The notes: generated from the sequence alone by a model not told the origin. DNA of 24,815 bases from JBMTVN01 sp046047235 (GCA_046047235.1 JBJOII010000055.1:1-24815), one strand, 5' to 3'. Positions 1-8,156 are shown, counted from the stretch's first letter. Numbers and translations: made by a program.

Positions 1-78
1 GGTAAGCGGTAAGGGGTAAGCGGTAAGGGGTAAGCGGTAAGGGGTAAGCGGTAAGGGGTAAGCGGTAAGGGGTAAGCG
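1..78. repeat. 14-bp tandem repeat array (two 7-bp half units)
   Basis: Five perfect copies of GGTAAGCGGTAAGG occupy 1-70, and a sixth breaks off after GGTAAGCG. Each unit is itself two near-identical heptamers (GGTAAGC, GGTAAGG). The array probably continues to the left of the window. No spacers separate the copies and no coding potential is seen. Confidence 0.95.
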
Positions 79-136
79 CAAAGTGCTGAGTGTTAGGTGC
101 TGCCTGTCCTTCGAAGCTCAAAGAGCGAAGGAGGAA

Positions 137-185
137 GGGCTGAGGGCAAAGGGCTGAGAGCTGAGGGCAAAGGGCTGAGGGCGGC
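137..185. repeat. Degenerate GGGCTGA/GGGCAAA heptamer array
   Basis: Seven heptamers follow one another in phase: GGGCTGA, GGGCAAA, GGGCTGA, GAGCTGA, GGGCAAA, GGGCTGA and GGGCGGC. Looser heptamers (GTGCTGA, GTGTTAG, GTGCTGC) precede it at 83-103. The same GGGCTGA unit forms the array at 8098-8156, so this is a dispersed short-tandem-repeat family located between genes. Confidence 0.85.
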
Positions 186-200
186 AATGGGTTATCGGCA

Positions 201-230
201 TGAACGCAGCCGTACATGAATGGTGGGGCG
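201..230 (+). repeat. 30-bp direct repeat, copy 1
   Basis: This 30-base sequence begins TGAACGCAGCCGTAC and ends in TGAATGGTGGGGCG. It recurs at 409-438 with one difference, in the centre (A here, G there). The copies lie in the same orientation 208 bases apart. No open frame of credible coding quality spans them. It could be a dispersed intergenic element or the product of a local duplication. Confidence 0.85.
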
Positions 231-231
231 A

Positions 232-259
232 AGCGCAGAGCGGCAAGCGGCAAGCGTTT
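232..259. repeat. AGCGGCA heptamer mini-array
   Basis: Four in-phase heptamers (AGCGCAG, AGCGGCA, AGCGGCA, AGCGTTT) directly follow copy 1 of the 30-base repeat. Period and composition match the neighbouring heptamer arrays, though the unit differs. Confidence 0.6.
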
Positions 260-270
260 GGAGTGGTGAT

Positions 271-306
271 CGATGCCGATACCGATACCGATTTCGATAC
301 CGATAT
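271..306. repeat. CGATAC hexamer array
   Basis: Six consecutive hexamers of the form CGATNN are present: CGATGC, CGATAC, CGATAC, CGATTT, CGATAC and CGATAT. The period of six would keep any reading frame open, but no plausible gene covers the site, so it is treated as an intergenic microsatellite-like repeat. Confidence 0.85.
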
Positions 307-408
307 GGATCAGGGCGGATGGAGTGGAGTGAGAGGAGGGAGATTATTCATGTGTGGACTATTCATGCGGTTAAAGAGAGGGCGTTCGTGGTTCGAGGGG
401 TATCCTCG

Positions 409-438
409 TGAACGCAGCCGTACGTGAATGGTGGGGCG
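409..438 (+). repeat. 30-bp direct repeat, copy 2
   Basis: Second copy of the repeat at 201-230, 29 of 30 bases identical. Its GAATGGTG is followed about 20 bases later by CACCATTC (about 453-461), so copy 2 can also form a small stem. The stop codon of the decayed frame at 453-878 lies in that second arm. Confidence 0.85.
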
Positions 439-452
439 GAGGGCATTCTTGT

Positions 453-878
453 TCACCATTCGCCGGTGGGGGAGAGGAGCCAGGCGGCGGTGCCGTGACT
501 GTTCCATTGTTTATGGAGCCAGACGTATTCACAGCAGAGGAAGCGGAGTTGGAGGAGGAGGTCGATGCCTTTGGTGACGTGGCCCCAGGTGACAGGTGTG
601 AGTTCACAGGTGAAGGGGTCCCAGGTGCCGGGCTGGGTGGTCCAGCCGAAGAGATTGGGTTCGATGGCGTGTTCGATGCCGTGGTCGCTGGTGGCGGCTT
701 TTAGAGTGAGCTGGCAACCTCCGAGAGGGTTGACGAAGGGTTGTTGATGGAGGCGAATGACGGAGCAGTCGCGATTGGCGAGGCGGCTAACATTAGAGCG
801 CAAAAGGACGAGCTCGGGCTGGTCGAAGTCGTGCAGCCGAAGGATAGGCCGGGTTGAACCTTGGACGTCCAGTTTCAT
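453..878 (-). pseudogene. Unrecognised, probably decayed or truncated coding sequence
   Basis: A - strand frame of about 141 codons from an ATG at 876-878 has the amino-acid texture of a real protein in its first two thirds. It shows alternating hydrophobic residues and a segment rich in Trp, Pro and Thr (WTTQPGTWDPFTCELTPVTW, about residues 80-100 from that ATG), as in a beta-sandwich domain. The last 25 or so residues look random and run into the repeat zone, where the stop occurs. The frame stays open upstream into the end of the epimerase gene (to 1031), with no good start of its own. I do not recognise the family. It may be the remains of a larger gene cut by the repeats, or a genuine short hypothetical protein. 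Confidence 0.35.
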
Positions 879-940
879 CCGCAGAGGTATGAAGTTAACC
901 TCGCTGCTGAGAAACCGACAAACGATTTGTTGGGCTGGGG

Positions 941-1819
941 CTAGATCAGGTTTTGGTAGGCGAGGAAGAGCGTGCGGTAGTATTGCATGACGCGGAGGGG
1001 GTCGGAGCTGGAACCGATTTCGGCGAGGCAATAGCCGGTGTAATGGATGTCGTTCAGGTGATTGAGCAGTTTGCGGAAGGGGTAATTGGTGAGGCTGAGG
1101 TCGCGCATATGCACGCTGAAGATCTTGTGTTTGAGGAGGTTAAAATTGTGCTCGAAGCCTTGGCCGTCGAGGTCGCTGTCGTTGGAGTTCCAGCAGACGC
1201 CGACGTTCGGGTGGTTAGCGACGTCCATGATGGTGCGGATATGGGGAGGGAAGGAAGTTCCGGAGCCGTGGACTTCGAGGCGGATTTGCTGTCCGTGATC
1301 GGCGGCGAACTGGCCGATTTCGCGTAGCGATAGTCCGATTTGTTCAAGGGTAGATTGGACCGATTTTTCTTCGGGGAGGCCATTGGGTCGGACCTTGATT
1401 CCGGAGGCGCCGACGTCGTGGGCGAGGATGACATATTCTTTTGTGGCGGCGATGTCGGCCCTGAGTTTATCGGGGTTGGTGGTGTGGTAATCGAAGGCGG
1501 ATCCGAGGCCCATGAGTTCGACGGCGGAGTCTTTGAACTGCTGGCGGACTTCGGCGCGTTGGGAGGGGGAGAGGGAGACTTCGACGCCGTGGGCGTGGGT
1601 GGTGCGAAGTTCGACGCCTTGGAAGCCGGCTTGGGTGCAGTTTTTGATGATTGTGGGGACGTCCCAGTCTTTGGCGAGGTTGTAGGAGACCAGGCCGAGT
1701 TTGATGTTGGATTGTCCGGCGAGGGAGGGGTTGGCGGCCTGGCTGGTGTTGGACGGTAGGCTGAGGGCGGTGAGGCCGAGGAGTGAGGAGGACAGGAAGG
1801 TGCGTCGGTTGGTTTTCAT
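941..1819 (-). CDS. Tat-exported sugar phosphate isomerase/epimerase (xylose isomerase-like TIM barrel)
   Basis: This 292-residue protein begins with a twin-arginine signal (NRRTFLSSSLLG, residues 4-15) and a hydrophobic stretch ending near the SQA at 26-28, so it should be exported folded to the periplasm. The rest fits the AP endonuclease 2 / xylose isomerase-like TIM barrel. Candidate divalent-metal ligands of this superfamily are Glu182 (LEVHG), Asn211/Asp214 (CWNSNDSD), His237 (VHMRD) and Glu267 (LAEI). Such proteins epimerise or isomerise free or phosphorylated sugars and inositols; the substrate cannot be read from sequence. The ATG start at 1817-1819 gives the complete Tat signal. The divergent gene begins at 2040, leaving a 220-bp shared upstream region in which I found no convincing promoter. 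The nearby rhamnosidase and sugar dehydrogenase suggest a role in sugar catabolism. Confidence 0.85.
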   Translation of the reverse strand: MKTNRRTFLSSSLLGLTALSLPSNTSQAANPSLAGQSNIKLGLVSYNLAKDWDVPTIIKNCTQAGFQGVELRTTHAHGVEVSLSPSQRAEVRQQFKDSAVELMGLGSAFDYHTTNPDKLRADIAATKEYVILAHDVGASGIKVRPNGLPEEKSVQSTLEQIGLSLREIGQFAADHGQQIRLEVHGSGTSFPPHIRTIMDVANHPNVGVCWNSNDSDLDGQGFEHNFNLLKHKIFSVHMRDLSLTNYPFRKLLNHLNDIHYTGYCLAEIGSSSDPLRVMQYYRTLFLAYQNLI

Positions 1820-2039
1820 GATTTGGGGTTGGATGAGGTTAGATTGGGGTGAGGTTTATGTCATGGGGATTTGTGGAGTGGTTGTTCGGGGCTTTTTGTG
1901 GCGTGGGATGGAGGGTGGCGGGGTGGGTTTGTGTAATGTGCCCCTTCAGGCATAAGCAGGGCTCGTGCGACTCGCCCTTGGAGGTTTTGGGTGAAGGTTT
2001 AGGCTGGCTTGTGTGGGGCGTGCTGGCTATGGAACTGCG

Positions 2040-2564
2040 ATGGTGCGCTTTATTGTGCTTTTGATTCTGGTGTTTGGGGTAGTGGGGGTGAGGGCTGGTG
2101 ATGTGGAGCCGGACGCGTTGGGTGTGCGGGTAGGGGTGTCGGCGTCGAGTTTGGATGCGTTGTATAGCCAGACGGATGTGGCGTTACGCTGGGAGTTGGC
2201 TGAGACCGACCGGATGGAGCACGAGCGTTGGTTGGGGTTGGAGTTGGACTTGTCGGTGGGGGCGTTGGCGGGGAGGGGGGAAGTGGCGTTAGCGGCGGGG
2301 GTGGGGCCGGTTTTGTTGATTGGCAAGGGGAGGTGTCCGTTGACGGCGGAGGTGGGGTTGAGTCCGACGTATATCAGTCGGGATCATTTTGATGCCGACG
2401 ATTATGGTTCCCAGTTCCAGTTCACGACCCGGGGTGGTTTGGGGTATCGGCTGAGCGACCGGTTACGGTTGGTTTATTGCCTGCAGCACATGTCGAATGC
2501 TGAGCTGGCGACGCCCAATCCCGGTTTGAACCTGCACACCTTGACCTTATTTTTCCGTTTATAG
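2040..2564 (+). CDS. PagL-like lipid A 3-O-deacylase (acyloxyacyl hydrolase family)
   Basis: The chosen ATG at 2040 gives a 174-residue protein opening with a clean signal peptide (VRFIVLLILVFGVVGVRA). An upstream in-frame ATG at 2013 would only add nine residues before the signal. The C-terminal HMSNAELATPNPGLN segment (about residues 150-164) matches the PagL signature that carries the catalytic His and Ser (His150, Ser152 here). The final strand ends in aromatic FFRL, as expected for an eight-stranded outer-membrane barrel. PagL removes the 3-O acyl chain of lipid A in the outer membrane. The Glu of the PagL triad aligns with Asn164 here, as far as I can align by eye, so activity is less certain. 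The gene overlaps the last six bases of the convergent rhamnosidase gene. Confidence 0.75.
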   Translation: MVRFIVLLILVFGVVGVRAGDVEPDALGVRVGVSASSLDALYSQTDVALRWELAETDRMEHERWLGLELDLSVGALAGRGEVALAAGVGPVLLIGKGRCPLTAEVGLSPTYISRDHFDADDYGSQFQFTTRGGLGYRLSDRLRLVYCLQHMSNAELATPNPGLNLHTLTLFFRL

Positions 2565-5426
2565 GTGGCCGGGGATGTAGGTTTTTTGTTTGGGCTGAAT
2601 GGGTGCGGCCGGGTTCACGTCGAAGGTATAGTTTCCGGGTTCGAGCGTGAGGATCCAATCTTTGCCGGAGTTGGAGGAGGTGTGGGTGATCCCTTTGATT
2701 TTGTGGAGGGGGCGGTTGTTTTCCGTGATGGTGCAGTAGCCGAGAGAGGGGGGGAGGATGAATTGGGCGGTAGTTCCCGGGGGGATGTTGAGGGAGAACG
2801 TGTAGGTTTGGTCGTGGCGTTTCCAGTGCGATTGGATGGTGCCGAAGGGGGTGCCGGTGGAGGCTTCGACGTGGGTGAGGGGGCAATTGGTCCAGATATC
2901 CGGTTGGATGGAGAACTGGGAGAAGCCTTTGCCGTTGGGGTTGGGGCGGATGCCTCCGAGGCCCTGGATGAACCAGCTGCCGATGTGGAGGTAGGAGCTA
3001 TGGAGGCGTGAGAGGTTGCCTTCCCAATCTTCCCAGGCGGTGGTGGCGCCTTGGCTGAGCATATGGGCCCAGCCGGGGTAGTCAGGTTGCGTGGCCATGG
3101 TATAGAGCAGTTCGGATTGGTGGGTATCGGTGAGGTATTTCACGATGAACGCGCCGCCGGTGATCCCTCCCCAGAAGTGGCCTTGGCGGTGGTTGAGGAT
3201 TTCGTTGCGGAGCCGGGTTTCGACGGCGGGCTGGAGTTCGAGTGGCGGGACATTTGCGGCGAGGGCGATGGCGATGGCGCTTTGTGAGCCATCGACGTAG
3301 CTGTGGTCGGCGGGGTTATGGAACTCCTTATGGATGGCGTTGCGGACGCGGTGGGCGCGGGCGCGCCAGGCGAGGGCTTGTTCCTGATGGTTGAGGTGGT
3401 CGGCGATTTTGGCGGCGGTTTCGAGGTTATGGACCCAATAGCAGTTATTGAAGAACAGCGTTTCGCGGGTGTCGCCGTTGACGCCTTCGGCTTTGGGCCA
3501 GAGCCAATCTCCGAGGAAGTCCCATTCCCCGCCCCAGCGTTGGAGCAGGTTGTTCTGGGATTTAGTTTCGAGGAATTCGAGCCATTGGGTGATGGTATTC
3601 CAGTTTTGGGCAAGGATGGAGGGGTCGGCTTGGCGGCGGAAGACTTCCCAGGGGAGGGTGATACAGAAGCCGCTCCAGGCGGGGCCGCCTCCGCCCCAGT
3701 AGGTGGGGGCGGTATAGGGGAGGTTGCCGTGGTTTGCAGCGCTGCTGATTGCACCGGGTTGCCCGGGGGCGGTCGCGACACCCCAGGCTGCTTGTTTGCC
3801 TTGGACGTCGCGCCAATCCTGACTCCATTTTTCGTAGAAGGCGGTGGCGCGGTAATTATCGAGGGCGGTTTGGATAGTGGCGTGGGCGTCGCCGCCGTAG
3901 CCCATTCTTTCGCGTTGAGGGCAATCGACTACATAACCTCCCAGGGTGAGGTTTTCGAGAGTGTGGAGTGTGAGGTTGTAGATGTTATTGAGGGTGGGGT
4001 TGGAGCACTTGAACGAGCTAGAGCGTGGGAAATCTGAGCGGATGGTCCATGCGCGGACGTGGTTTGCGTTGGGGGGGAGCTTGGCTCCTTTGACGGTGAT
4101 CCAGCGTCCGCTGCCGTAGTTGAAGCGGTTGCGGAACGTGCCTTTGCCGGAGGGGCCGAGGATGTAGGTGCTGTGGAGGCGGTGGGTCATTTCTTCATCG
4201 GAGCGTTCTGACCAGAGGATTTCCACATTGGAGCCGGGATCGCCATGGAGGGGGATTTCGATCCAGCCGGCGAAATTGACCCCCATATCGATGCGCCAAG
4301 TGCCTGGCCAGACTTCCTCGATGGCTTTTGGCGTGATGGGTGTCTGGAGTCGGTTGGGTTCCACTGATTGAGCGGAGACGATTAGTCGGGGTTCGTAGGT
4401 TGTTGCGGTCTGCCAGGCGGAATCGTCGAGGTCGGGGTCGCACCAGTCGGGAATTTCCAGATTGGCGTCATAGAGTTCTCCGCCGAAATGCATGAAGTCC
4501 CAGACGCCGAGGAGCGTGTTGGGGCTGGGGTGAGTTTTCCAGGAGGCGTCGGTGGAGAGTTGAAGGGGCTGGTTGTTTTTGAGTGAGATATCGGCTTGGG
4601 CGAGCACGATGGGGGCGGATGGGCGGTTAGTGTGGGCCATGGGGGGGAATATGGACCAGGAGGTTCCGAGCCAGAGGCCGATAGCATTGCGGCCGGGGCG
4701 GAGTTGGGGGGTGATGTCGTAGGTGACGAAGCGGGTTCGCTGGGAGAGGTCGCTGACGCAGGGTGCGAGGACTTGGTCGCCGATGCGTTGTCCATTGACA
4801 TAGACTTCGTGGTAACCGACTGAGGCGACGTGGATATAGGCGTGGGCGGGCTGGGCGGGGAGGTCGAGGGTTTTGCGGAACCAGGGGTCGGGCATCGTAT
4901 TGTCTGGCGGGGGCCAGCCTGGTTGGCGGGTAAAGGTGGTTGATGGGCCGATCCAGGAGCCGGACCAGTCGGAGGGTTGGGAAGGTCCGAGGGTCCAGTG
5001 AGCGGGTTGGCTCCATGGGCTGGTGCGGCCTTTGTGGTCGCGGACGCGGATTTGCCAATGGACCGAGGCGGGATAAGTCAGGGATTTGCCCTGGTAGGTG
5101 GTGTGTTGGTCGGTGTTATCTTCGTGCCAGCCGGAGTCCCAGAGATCGGGTCGGCCGGTTTCGAGGAGTTCCGGGGAGGATGCGGCCCGGATGTGGAAGG
5201 CACTTTGATGCTGGCCCCGGTCTGCGGGATCTTTTGGTTGGAGTTGCCAGGAGAGCCGTGGGGCGGGGACATCGATTCCGAGTGGGTTGGCGAGATTTTC
5301 ACAACGGAGTTCGACTGGATTGACGGAGCTTGGGGCAGCGCTGGCGGTGGGAGGGAGGAGAGCGATGGTGCAGAGGAGAGTGAGCAGGGGTTTGACTCCC
5401 GGGGTAGGTCGAGTGGCCAGCTTCAT
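2559..5426 (-). CDS. Secreted GH78 alpha-L-rhamnosidase
   Basis: This 955-residue protein has a signal peptide (residues 1-30, ending ASA) and the full GH78 layout. An N-terminal fibronectin-like domain (about 35-150) is followed by beta-sandwich domains (about 155-465), a catalytic (alpha/alpha)6 barrel (about 470-830) and a C-terminal beta domain. The catalytic loop VVDCPQRERMGYGGDA places Asp501, Glu506 (expected general acid) and Asp513 as in characterised GH78 enzymes. Glu799 in TTAWEDWEG fits the general base. The enzyme should release terminal L-rhamnose from plant or microbial polysaccharides or glycosides in the periplasm or outside the cell. It lies 137 bp downstream of the dehydrogenase-cytochrome gene on the same strand, so they may be co-transcribed. 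Length and motifs are intact. Confidence 0.95.
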   Translation of the reverse strand: MKLATRPTPGVKPLLTLLCTIALLPPTASAAPSSVNPVELRCENLANPLGIDVPAPRLSWQLQPKDPADRGQHQSAFHIRAASSPELLETGRPDLWDSGWHEDNTDQHTTYQGKSLTYPASVHWQIRVRDHKGRTSPWSQPAHWTLGPSQPSDWSGSWIGPSTTFTRQPGWPPPDNTMPDPWFRKTLDLPAQPAHAYIHVASVGYHEVYVNGQRIGDQVLAPCVSDLSQRTRFVTYDITPQLRPGRNAIGLWLGTSWSIFPPMAHTNRPSAPIVLAQADISLKNNQPLQLSTDASWKTHPSPNTLLGVWDFMHFGGELYDANLEIPDWCDPDLDDSAWQTATTYEPRLIVSAQSVEPNRLQTPITPKAIEEVWPGTWRIDMGVNFAGWIEIPLHGDPGSNVEILWSERSDEEMTHRLHSTYILGPSGKGTFRNRFNYGSGRWITVKGAKLPPNANHVRAWTIRSDFPRSSSFKCSNPTLNNIYNLTLHTLENLTLGGYVVDCPQRERMGYGGDAHATIQTALDNYRATAFYEKWSQDWRDVQGKQAAWGVATAPGQPGAISSAANHGNLPYTAPTYWGGGGPAWSGFCITLPWEVFRRQADPSILAQNWNTITQWLEFLETKSQNNLLQRWGGEWDFLGDWLWPKAEGVNGDTRETLFFNNCYWVHNLETAAKIADHLNHQEQALAWRARAHRVRNAIHKEFHNPADHSYVDGSQSAIAIALAANVPPLELQPAVETRLRNEILNHRQGHFWGGITGGAFIVKYLTDTHQSELLYTMATQPDYPGWAHMLSQGATTAWEDWEGNLSRLHSSYLHIGSWFIQGLGGIRPNPNGKGFSQFSIQPDIWTNCPLTHVEASTGTPFGTIQSHWKRHDQTYTFSLNIPPGTTAQFILPPSLGYCTITENNRPLHKIKGITHTSSNSGKDWILTLEPGNYTFDVNPAAPIQPKQKTYIPGHL

Positions 5427-5480
5427 GGGTGCCGGGAGTGTGTTCGCGGATGGGGGGCGGTTTCAAGTACGCGCTGGGCA

Positions 5481-5504
5481 CTGCGTGTTGCGGGCTGCAC
5501 GCAG
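5481..5504. other. Inverted repeat between the dehydrogenase and rhamnosidase genes
   Basis: CTGCGTG (5481-5487) and CACGCAG (5498-5504) are perfect 7-base arms around a 10-base centre. The site lies in the 137-bp gap upstream of the rhamnosidase start at 5426, where a regulator site or weak attenuator could sit. On the - strand no T-run follows, so it is not a standard intrinsic terminator. It could be chance. Confidence 0.3.
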
Positions 5505-5563
5505 GAGGAGGGGCGGGACTGCCATCGAACGATGGATAGGGTTTCTGGCTGGCTAGGTTGGAA

Positions 5564-8026
5564 TTAAGGGGCGAGGAGGAGTCGATAGAAGGAGGGTGTG
5601 GTGGGTGATGGTGGTAGAGGGAGGTTGTTATGGCCTGAGGAATTCAGGATGAGGTTGGTGAGTTGGGACCATTGCGTGAGGTTGGTGGAGTATTGGATTT
5701 GGACCGGGACCTCGGGGCTGCCGTTGAGGGAGAGGGTGGGTTGGGTTGGGGTTGGGTTTTGCAGTTCCAGTGAAAGCGTTGTGAGGTCTTGGAGGATGTA
5801 AGTTTTGAGGAGATCGATGGCGGGTTGGTTTGGGACGTAGGTGGCGAGCGGTGGCATGTGGTTGGGGCCGGGTTGTTCGATGCGTTGGAGGAGCATGGAG
5901 AGTTCGGTATTACCGGGGACCAGCACACGGTTGGCTTCATTATTGAACGTATTGGCGAGGGGGCCGTTGAGGATGCCGGCTTCGGCGAGGGGGACGGTGT
6001 AGCGGGCGTCCCAGTCGCCGCGGGCGACGCCACCGGGTTGGTGGCACTGGACGCAATTGACGGCGAGGTAGGACCGGACGCGGTGGCTGACCGGCGTGGT
6101 GGGGTCATCGACTGCGCTGAAGGTTGGGAGGTTGGTGGTGGTTTCGGGTGGGTTATGGAAGTAGCCGAGGCTGGAGAGGAGGTCGATTTGGTTGCCGGCT
6201 TCGTTGGCGATGGATCCGGTGCGGTTGAGCTGGGCGGTATTGAAGCTGAGAGCGTGGCCGGCGACGGGGGTATGGCAGACGGCACATTCACCGCGCGAGG
6301 GATAGCGCCAGGTTTGCTCCTGGACTTCATCCTGGCCGGTGTGGATGAAGAGCGATTCATTGAGGCCTTCTTCGGGGACGAGGAACGCATTCGTCTGGGT
6401 TTCGTCCCAGCGGTAGGTGATGCCGTAGCTGCTGTTGGTGGTTTGGACGAGAAAGCGTGTTTCGAGGCGGCGTTGTGATTCCGGGATGCCGTTGGTCATT
6501 TCCATGTCGAAGTGTTTGATCCAGACCGTTCCGGCGGGGGCGATCCATGGGGAGGAGGCGTTGAACGTGGCGAGGAGGTTTGTATTGGGAATGGAGAACC
6601 AGCGACTTTTGACGGCGTTATCCGACCAGAAGGGGGCGTTGACTGCGTAGGCTTCGATGCCGGGGTTTGGCGTGAGAGTGACGAGGTCGGCGAACGCTCC
6701 GGTATCGGCGAGAGTGGGGGGGAGGGGGTCGCCGACGGGAGGGTCGGTGTAGGTGAGGCGGAGGATGGAGCCATTGAGAGTGGCGGCGAGGACATCGCCA
6801 TTTGAGGGATCTTCGCCGAACTCGGCGATAAGCGAGGCGGTGGTGAGGTGTTGGAAATCGGAGACTGAGGAGCCGTCATAGTGGAGGGACCAGACATTCC
6901 CGTTGGCGAAGTCGGCGAAGACGTAGTGACCGGTGAGTTGGGAGAGACGGGTGCCGCGGTAGACGAGGCCGCCGGTGATGGATTTTCCTGAGTTTGTGCT
7001 GGAGCCGGAGTGGGGGTATTCCCAGATCGGGTCTTCGAACGTGATACCGTTCGGTGGCGTGCCGGTGAAGGCGTGGAAGCCTTCGCGGTAATTCCAACCG
7101 TAGTCCTTGCCGGGCAGGAGGATGTTGATTTCTTCCCAGAGGTTCTGTCCGACATCGCCGCAGTAGAGGCGGCCTGTGGGAGGGTCGAAGCTCATGCGCC
7201 AGGGGTTACGCAGGCCGACGGCCCAGAATTCTGTACGGACCTGATTAGGCTCTATGGGGCTGCCATTGAACTGGGTGGTGTTGATGAAGGGGTTATCGCT
7301 GGGGATGGAGTAGCCCGAGCCGATGGCCGGGTGAGGGTTAGGGGGGAGGTTTCCGGGGCGTTCGTCGACATCGAGACGGAGGACTGCCGAGAAGAAGTCC
7401 CGGTCGATACGGCGACTGTTGCGGTAGGTGTCATTGGCGCCGCCTTCATCGCCTGTGGCGACATAGAGGTAGCCATCGGGTCCGAAGTGGATGTCGCCGC
7501 CATTGTGGTTGCTGGCCTGGTCGGGCTGGGTGATTAACGGGACCTCGGAGTCGGGGTCGGCGAGCGCTCTGTTTTCGGGGAAGGTATGGAAGCGTGAGAC
7601 ACGGTCATGGAAAGATGGGGATGCTCCGCTGAGGTTGGTGGTGAGCGTGTAGAACGTGAAGAACCAGCCGTTGGTCTGGAAGCCGGGATGGAAGGCGAGT
7701 CCGAGGAGTCCGCCTTCTCCCGAGGGGTTGACGCGACTGGAGATATCGAGGAACAGGCTTTTTGTGGGGTTGGAGAGATTGGTGATGGCGTAGATTTGGC
7801 CGGCTCGTTCGGCGACGAAGATGCGGTTGGTTTCGCCGGGGGCGGAGGTCAAGACGAGTGGGGATGAGAAGGAGAGCGTGGGAAAAGCGGGGACGAGCGT
7901 GTAGCCGCGTCGGGGTGGTTCCGGGGGCAAAGTGAGCGTGGTGTTGGGTAGGCGCTGTCCTGCGTAGGCTGGTGGGGAGAGGAGGGCGAGCAGGAGGCAG
8001 AGGGCGTGCGTGCGGTGATGGCGCAT
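5564..8026 (-). CDS. Secreted glucose/sorbosone dehydrogenase-like protein fused to a di-haem c-type cytochrome module
   Basis: From the ATG at 8024-8026 the protein is 820 residues with a signal peptide (MRHHRTHALCLLLALLSPPAYA). Residues about 35-430 form the PQQ-dependent soluble glucose/L-sorbosone dehydrogenase beta-propeller (GSDH family), shown by GEGGLLGLAFHP, NHNGGDIHFGPDGYLYVATGD, FWAVGLRNPWRMSFD and GKDYGWNYREG. Residues about 440-755 hold two haem c motifs, CAVCH (581-585) and CVQCH (658-662), and a HMPPL near 733 that could supply an axial Met. The tail (about 760-820) resembles the short beta C-terminal domain common on secreted verrucomicrobial proteins. It probably oxidises an aldose or similar substrate in the periplasm and passes electrons to its own haems; PQQ dependence is inferred from the family. 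An upstream in-frame ATG at 8176 is rejected because it translates the heptamer repeat. Confidence 0.85.
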   Translation of the reverse strand: MRHHRTHALCLLLALLSPPAYAGQRLPNTTLTLPPEPPRRGYTLVPAFPTLSFSSPLVLTSAPGETNRIFVAERAGQIYAITNLSNPTKSLFLDISSRVNPSGEGGLLGLAFHPGFQTNGWFFTFYTLTTNLSGASPSFHDRVSRFHTFPENRALADPDSEVPLITQPDQASNHNGGDIHFGPDGYLYVATGDEGGANDTYRNSRRIDRDFFSAVLRLDVDERPGNLPPNPHPAIGSGYSIPSDNPFINTTQFNGSPIEPNQVRTEFWAVGLRNPWRMSFDPPTGRLYCGDVGQNLWEEINILLPGKDYGWNYREGFHAFTGTPPNGITFEDPIWEYPHSGSSTNSGKSITGGLVYRGTRLSQLTGHYVFADFANGNVWSLHYDGSSVSDFQHLTTASLIAEFGEDPSNGDVLAATLNGSILRLTYTDPPVGDPLPPTLADTGAFADLVTLTPNPGIEAYAVNAPFWSDNAVKSRWFSIPNTNLLATFNASSPWIAPAGTVWIKHFDMEMTNGIPESQRRLETRFLVQTTNSSYGITYRWDETQTNAFLVPEEGLNESLFIHTGQDEVQEQTWRYPSRGECAVCHTPVAGHALSFNTAQLNRTGSIANEAGNQIDLLSSLGYFHNPPETTTNLPTFSAVDDPTTPVSHRVRSYLAVNCVQCHQPGGVARGDWDARYTVPLAEAGILNGPLANTFNNEANRVLVPGNTELSMLLQRIEQPGPNHMPPLATYVPNQPAIDLLKTYILQDLTTLSLELQNPTPTQPTLSLNGSPEVPVQIQYSTNLTQWSQLTNLILNSSGHNNLPLPPSPTTPSFYRLLLAP

Positions 8027-8097
8027 GCTATTACCGATAGGCCCTAAACGGCGGGAAGGCAAGCTGGAGGCGCGAAGCGGGAAGCGCAGATCGCAGA

Positions 8098-8156
8098 GGG
8101 CAGAGGGCAGAGGGCTGAGGGCTGAGGGCTGAGGGCTGAGGGCTGAGGGCTGAGGG
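8098..8156. repeat. GGGCAGA/GGGCTGA heptamer array
   Basis: Two copies of GGGCAGA (8098-8111) are followed by six perfect copies of GGGCTGA (8112-8153) and a final GGG. Degenerate GCGAAGC/GGAAGCG units precede them from about 8071. It lies directly upstream of the dehydrogenase gene and shares its unit with the array at 137-185. Read on the - strand it gives artefactual SALSPQP peptide repeats. Confidence 0.95.

Noticed and set aside
1..78. CRISPR-like regular repeats
   Set aside because: The 14-bp units are directly adjacent with no unique spacers, so this is a simple tandem repeat.
5481..5504. Intrinsic terminator between the dehydrogenase and rhamnosidase genes
   Set aside because: The inverted repeat is not followed by a T-run on the - strand, so it is listed only as an inverted repeat.
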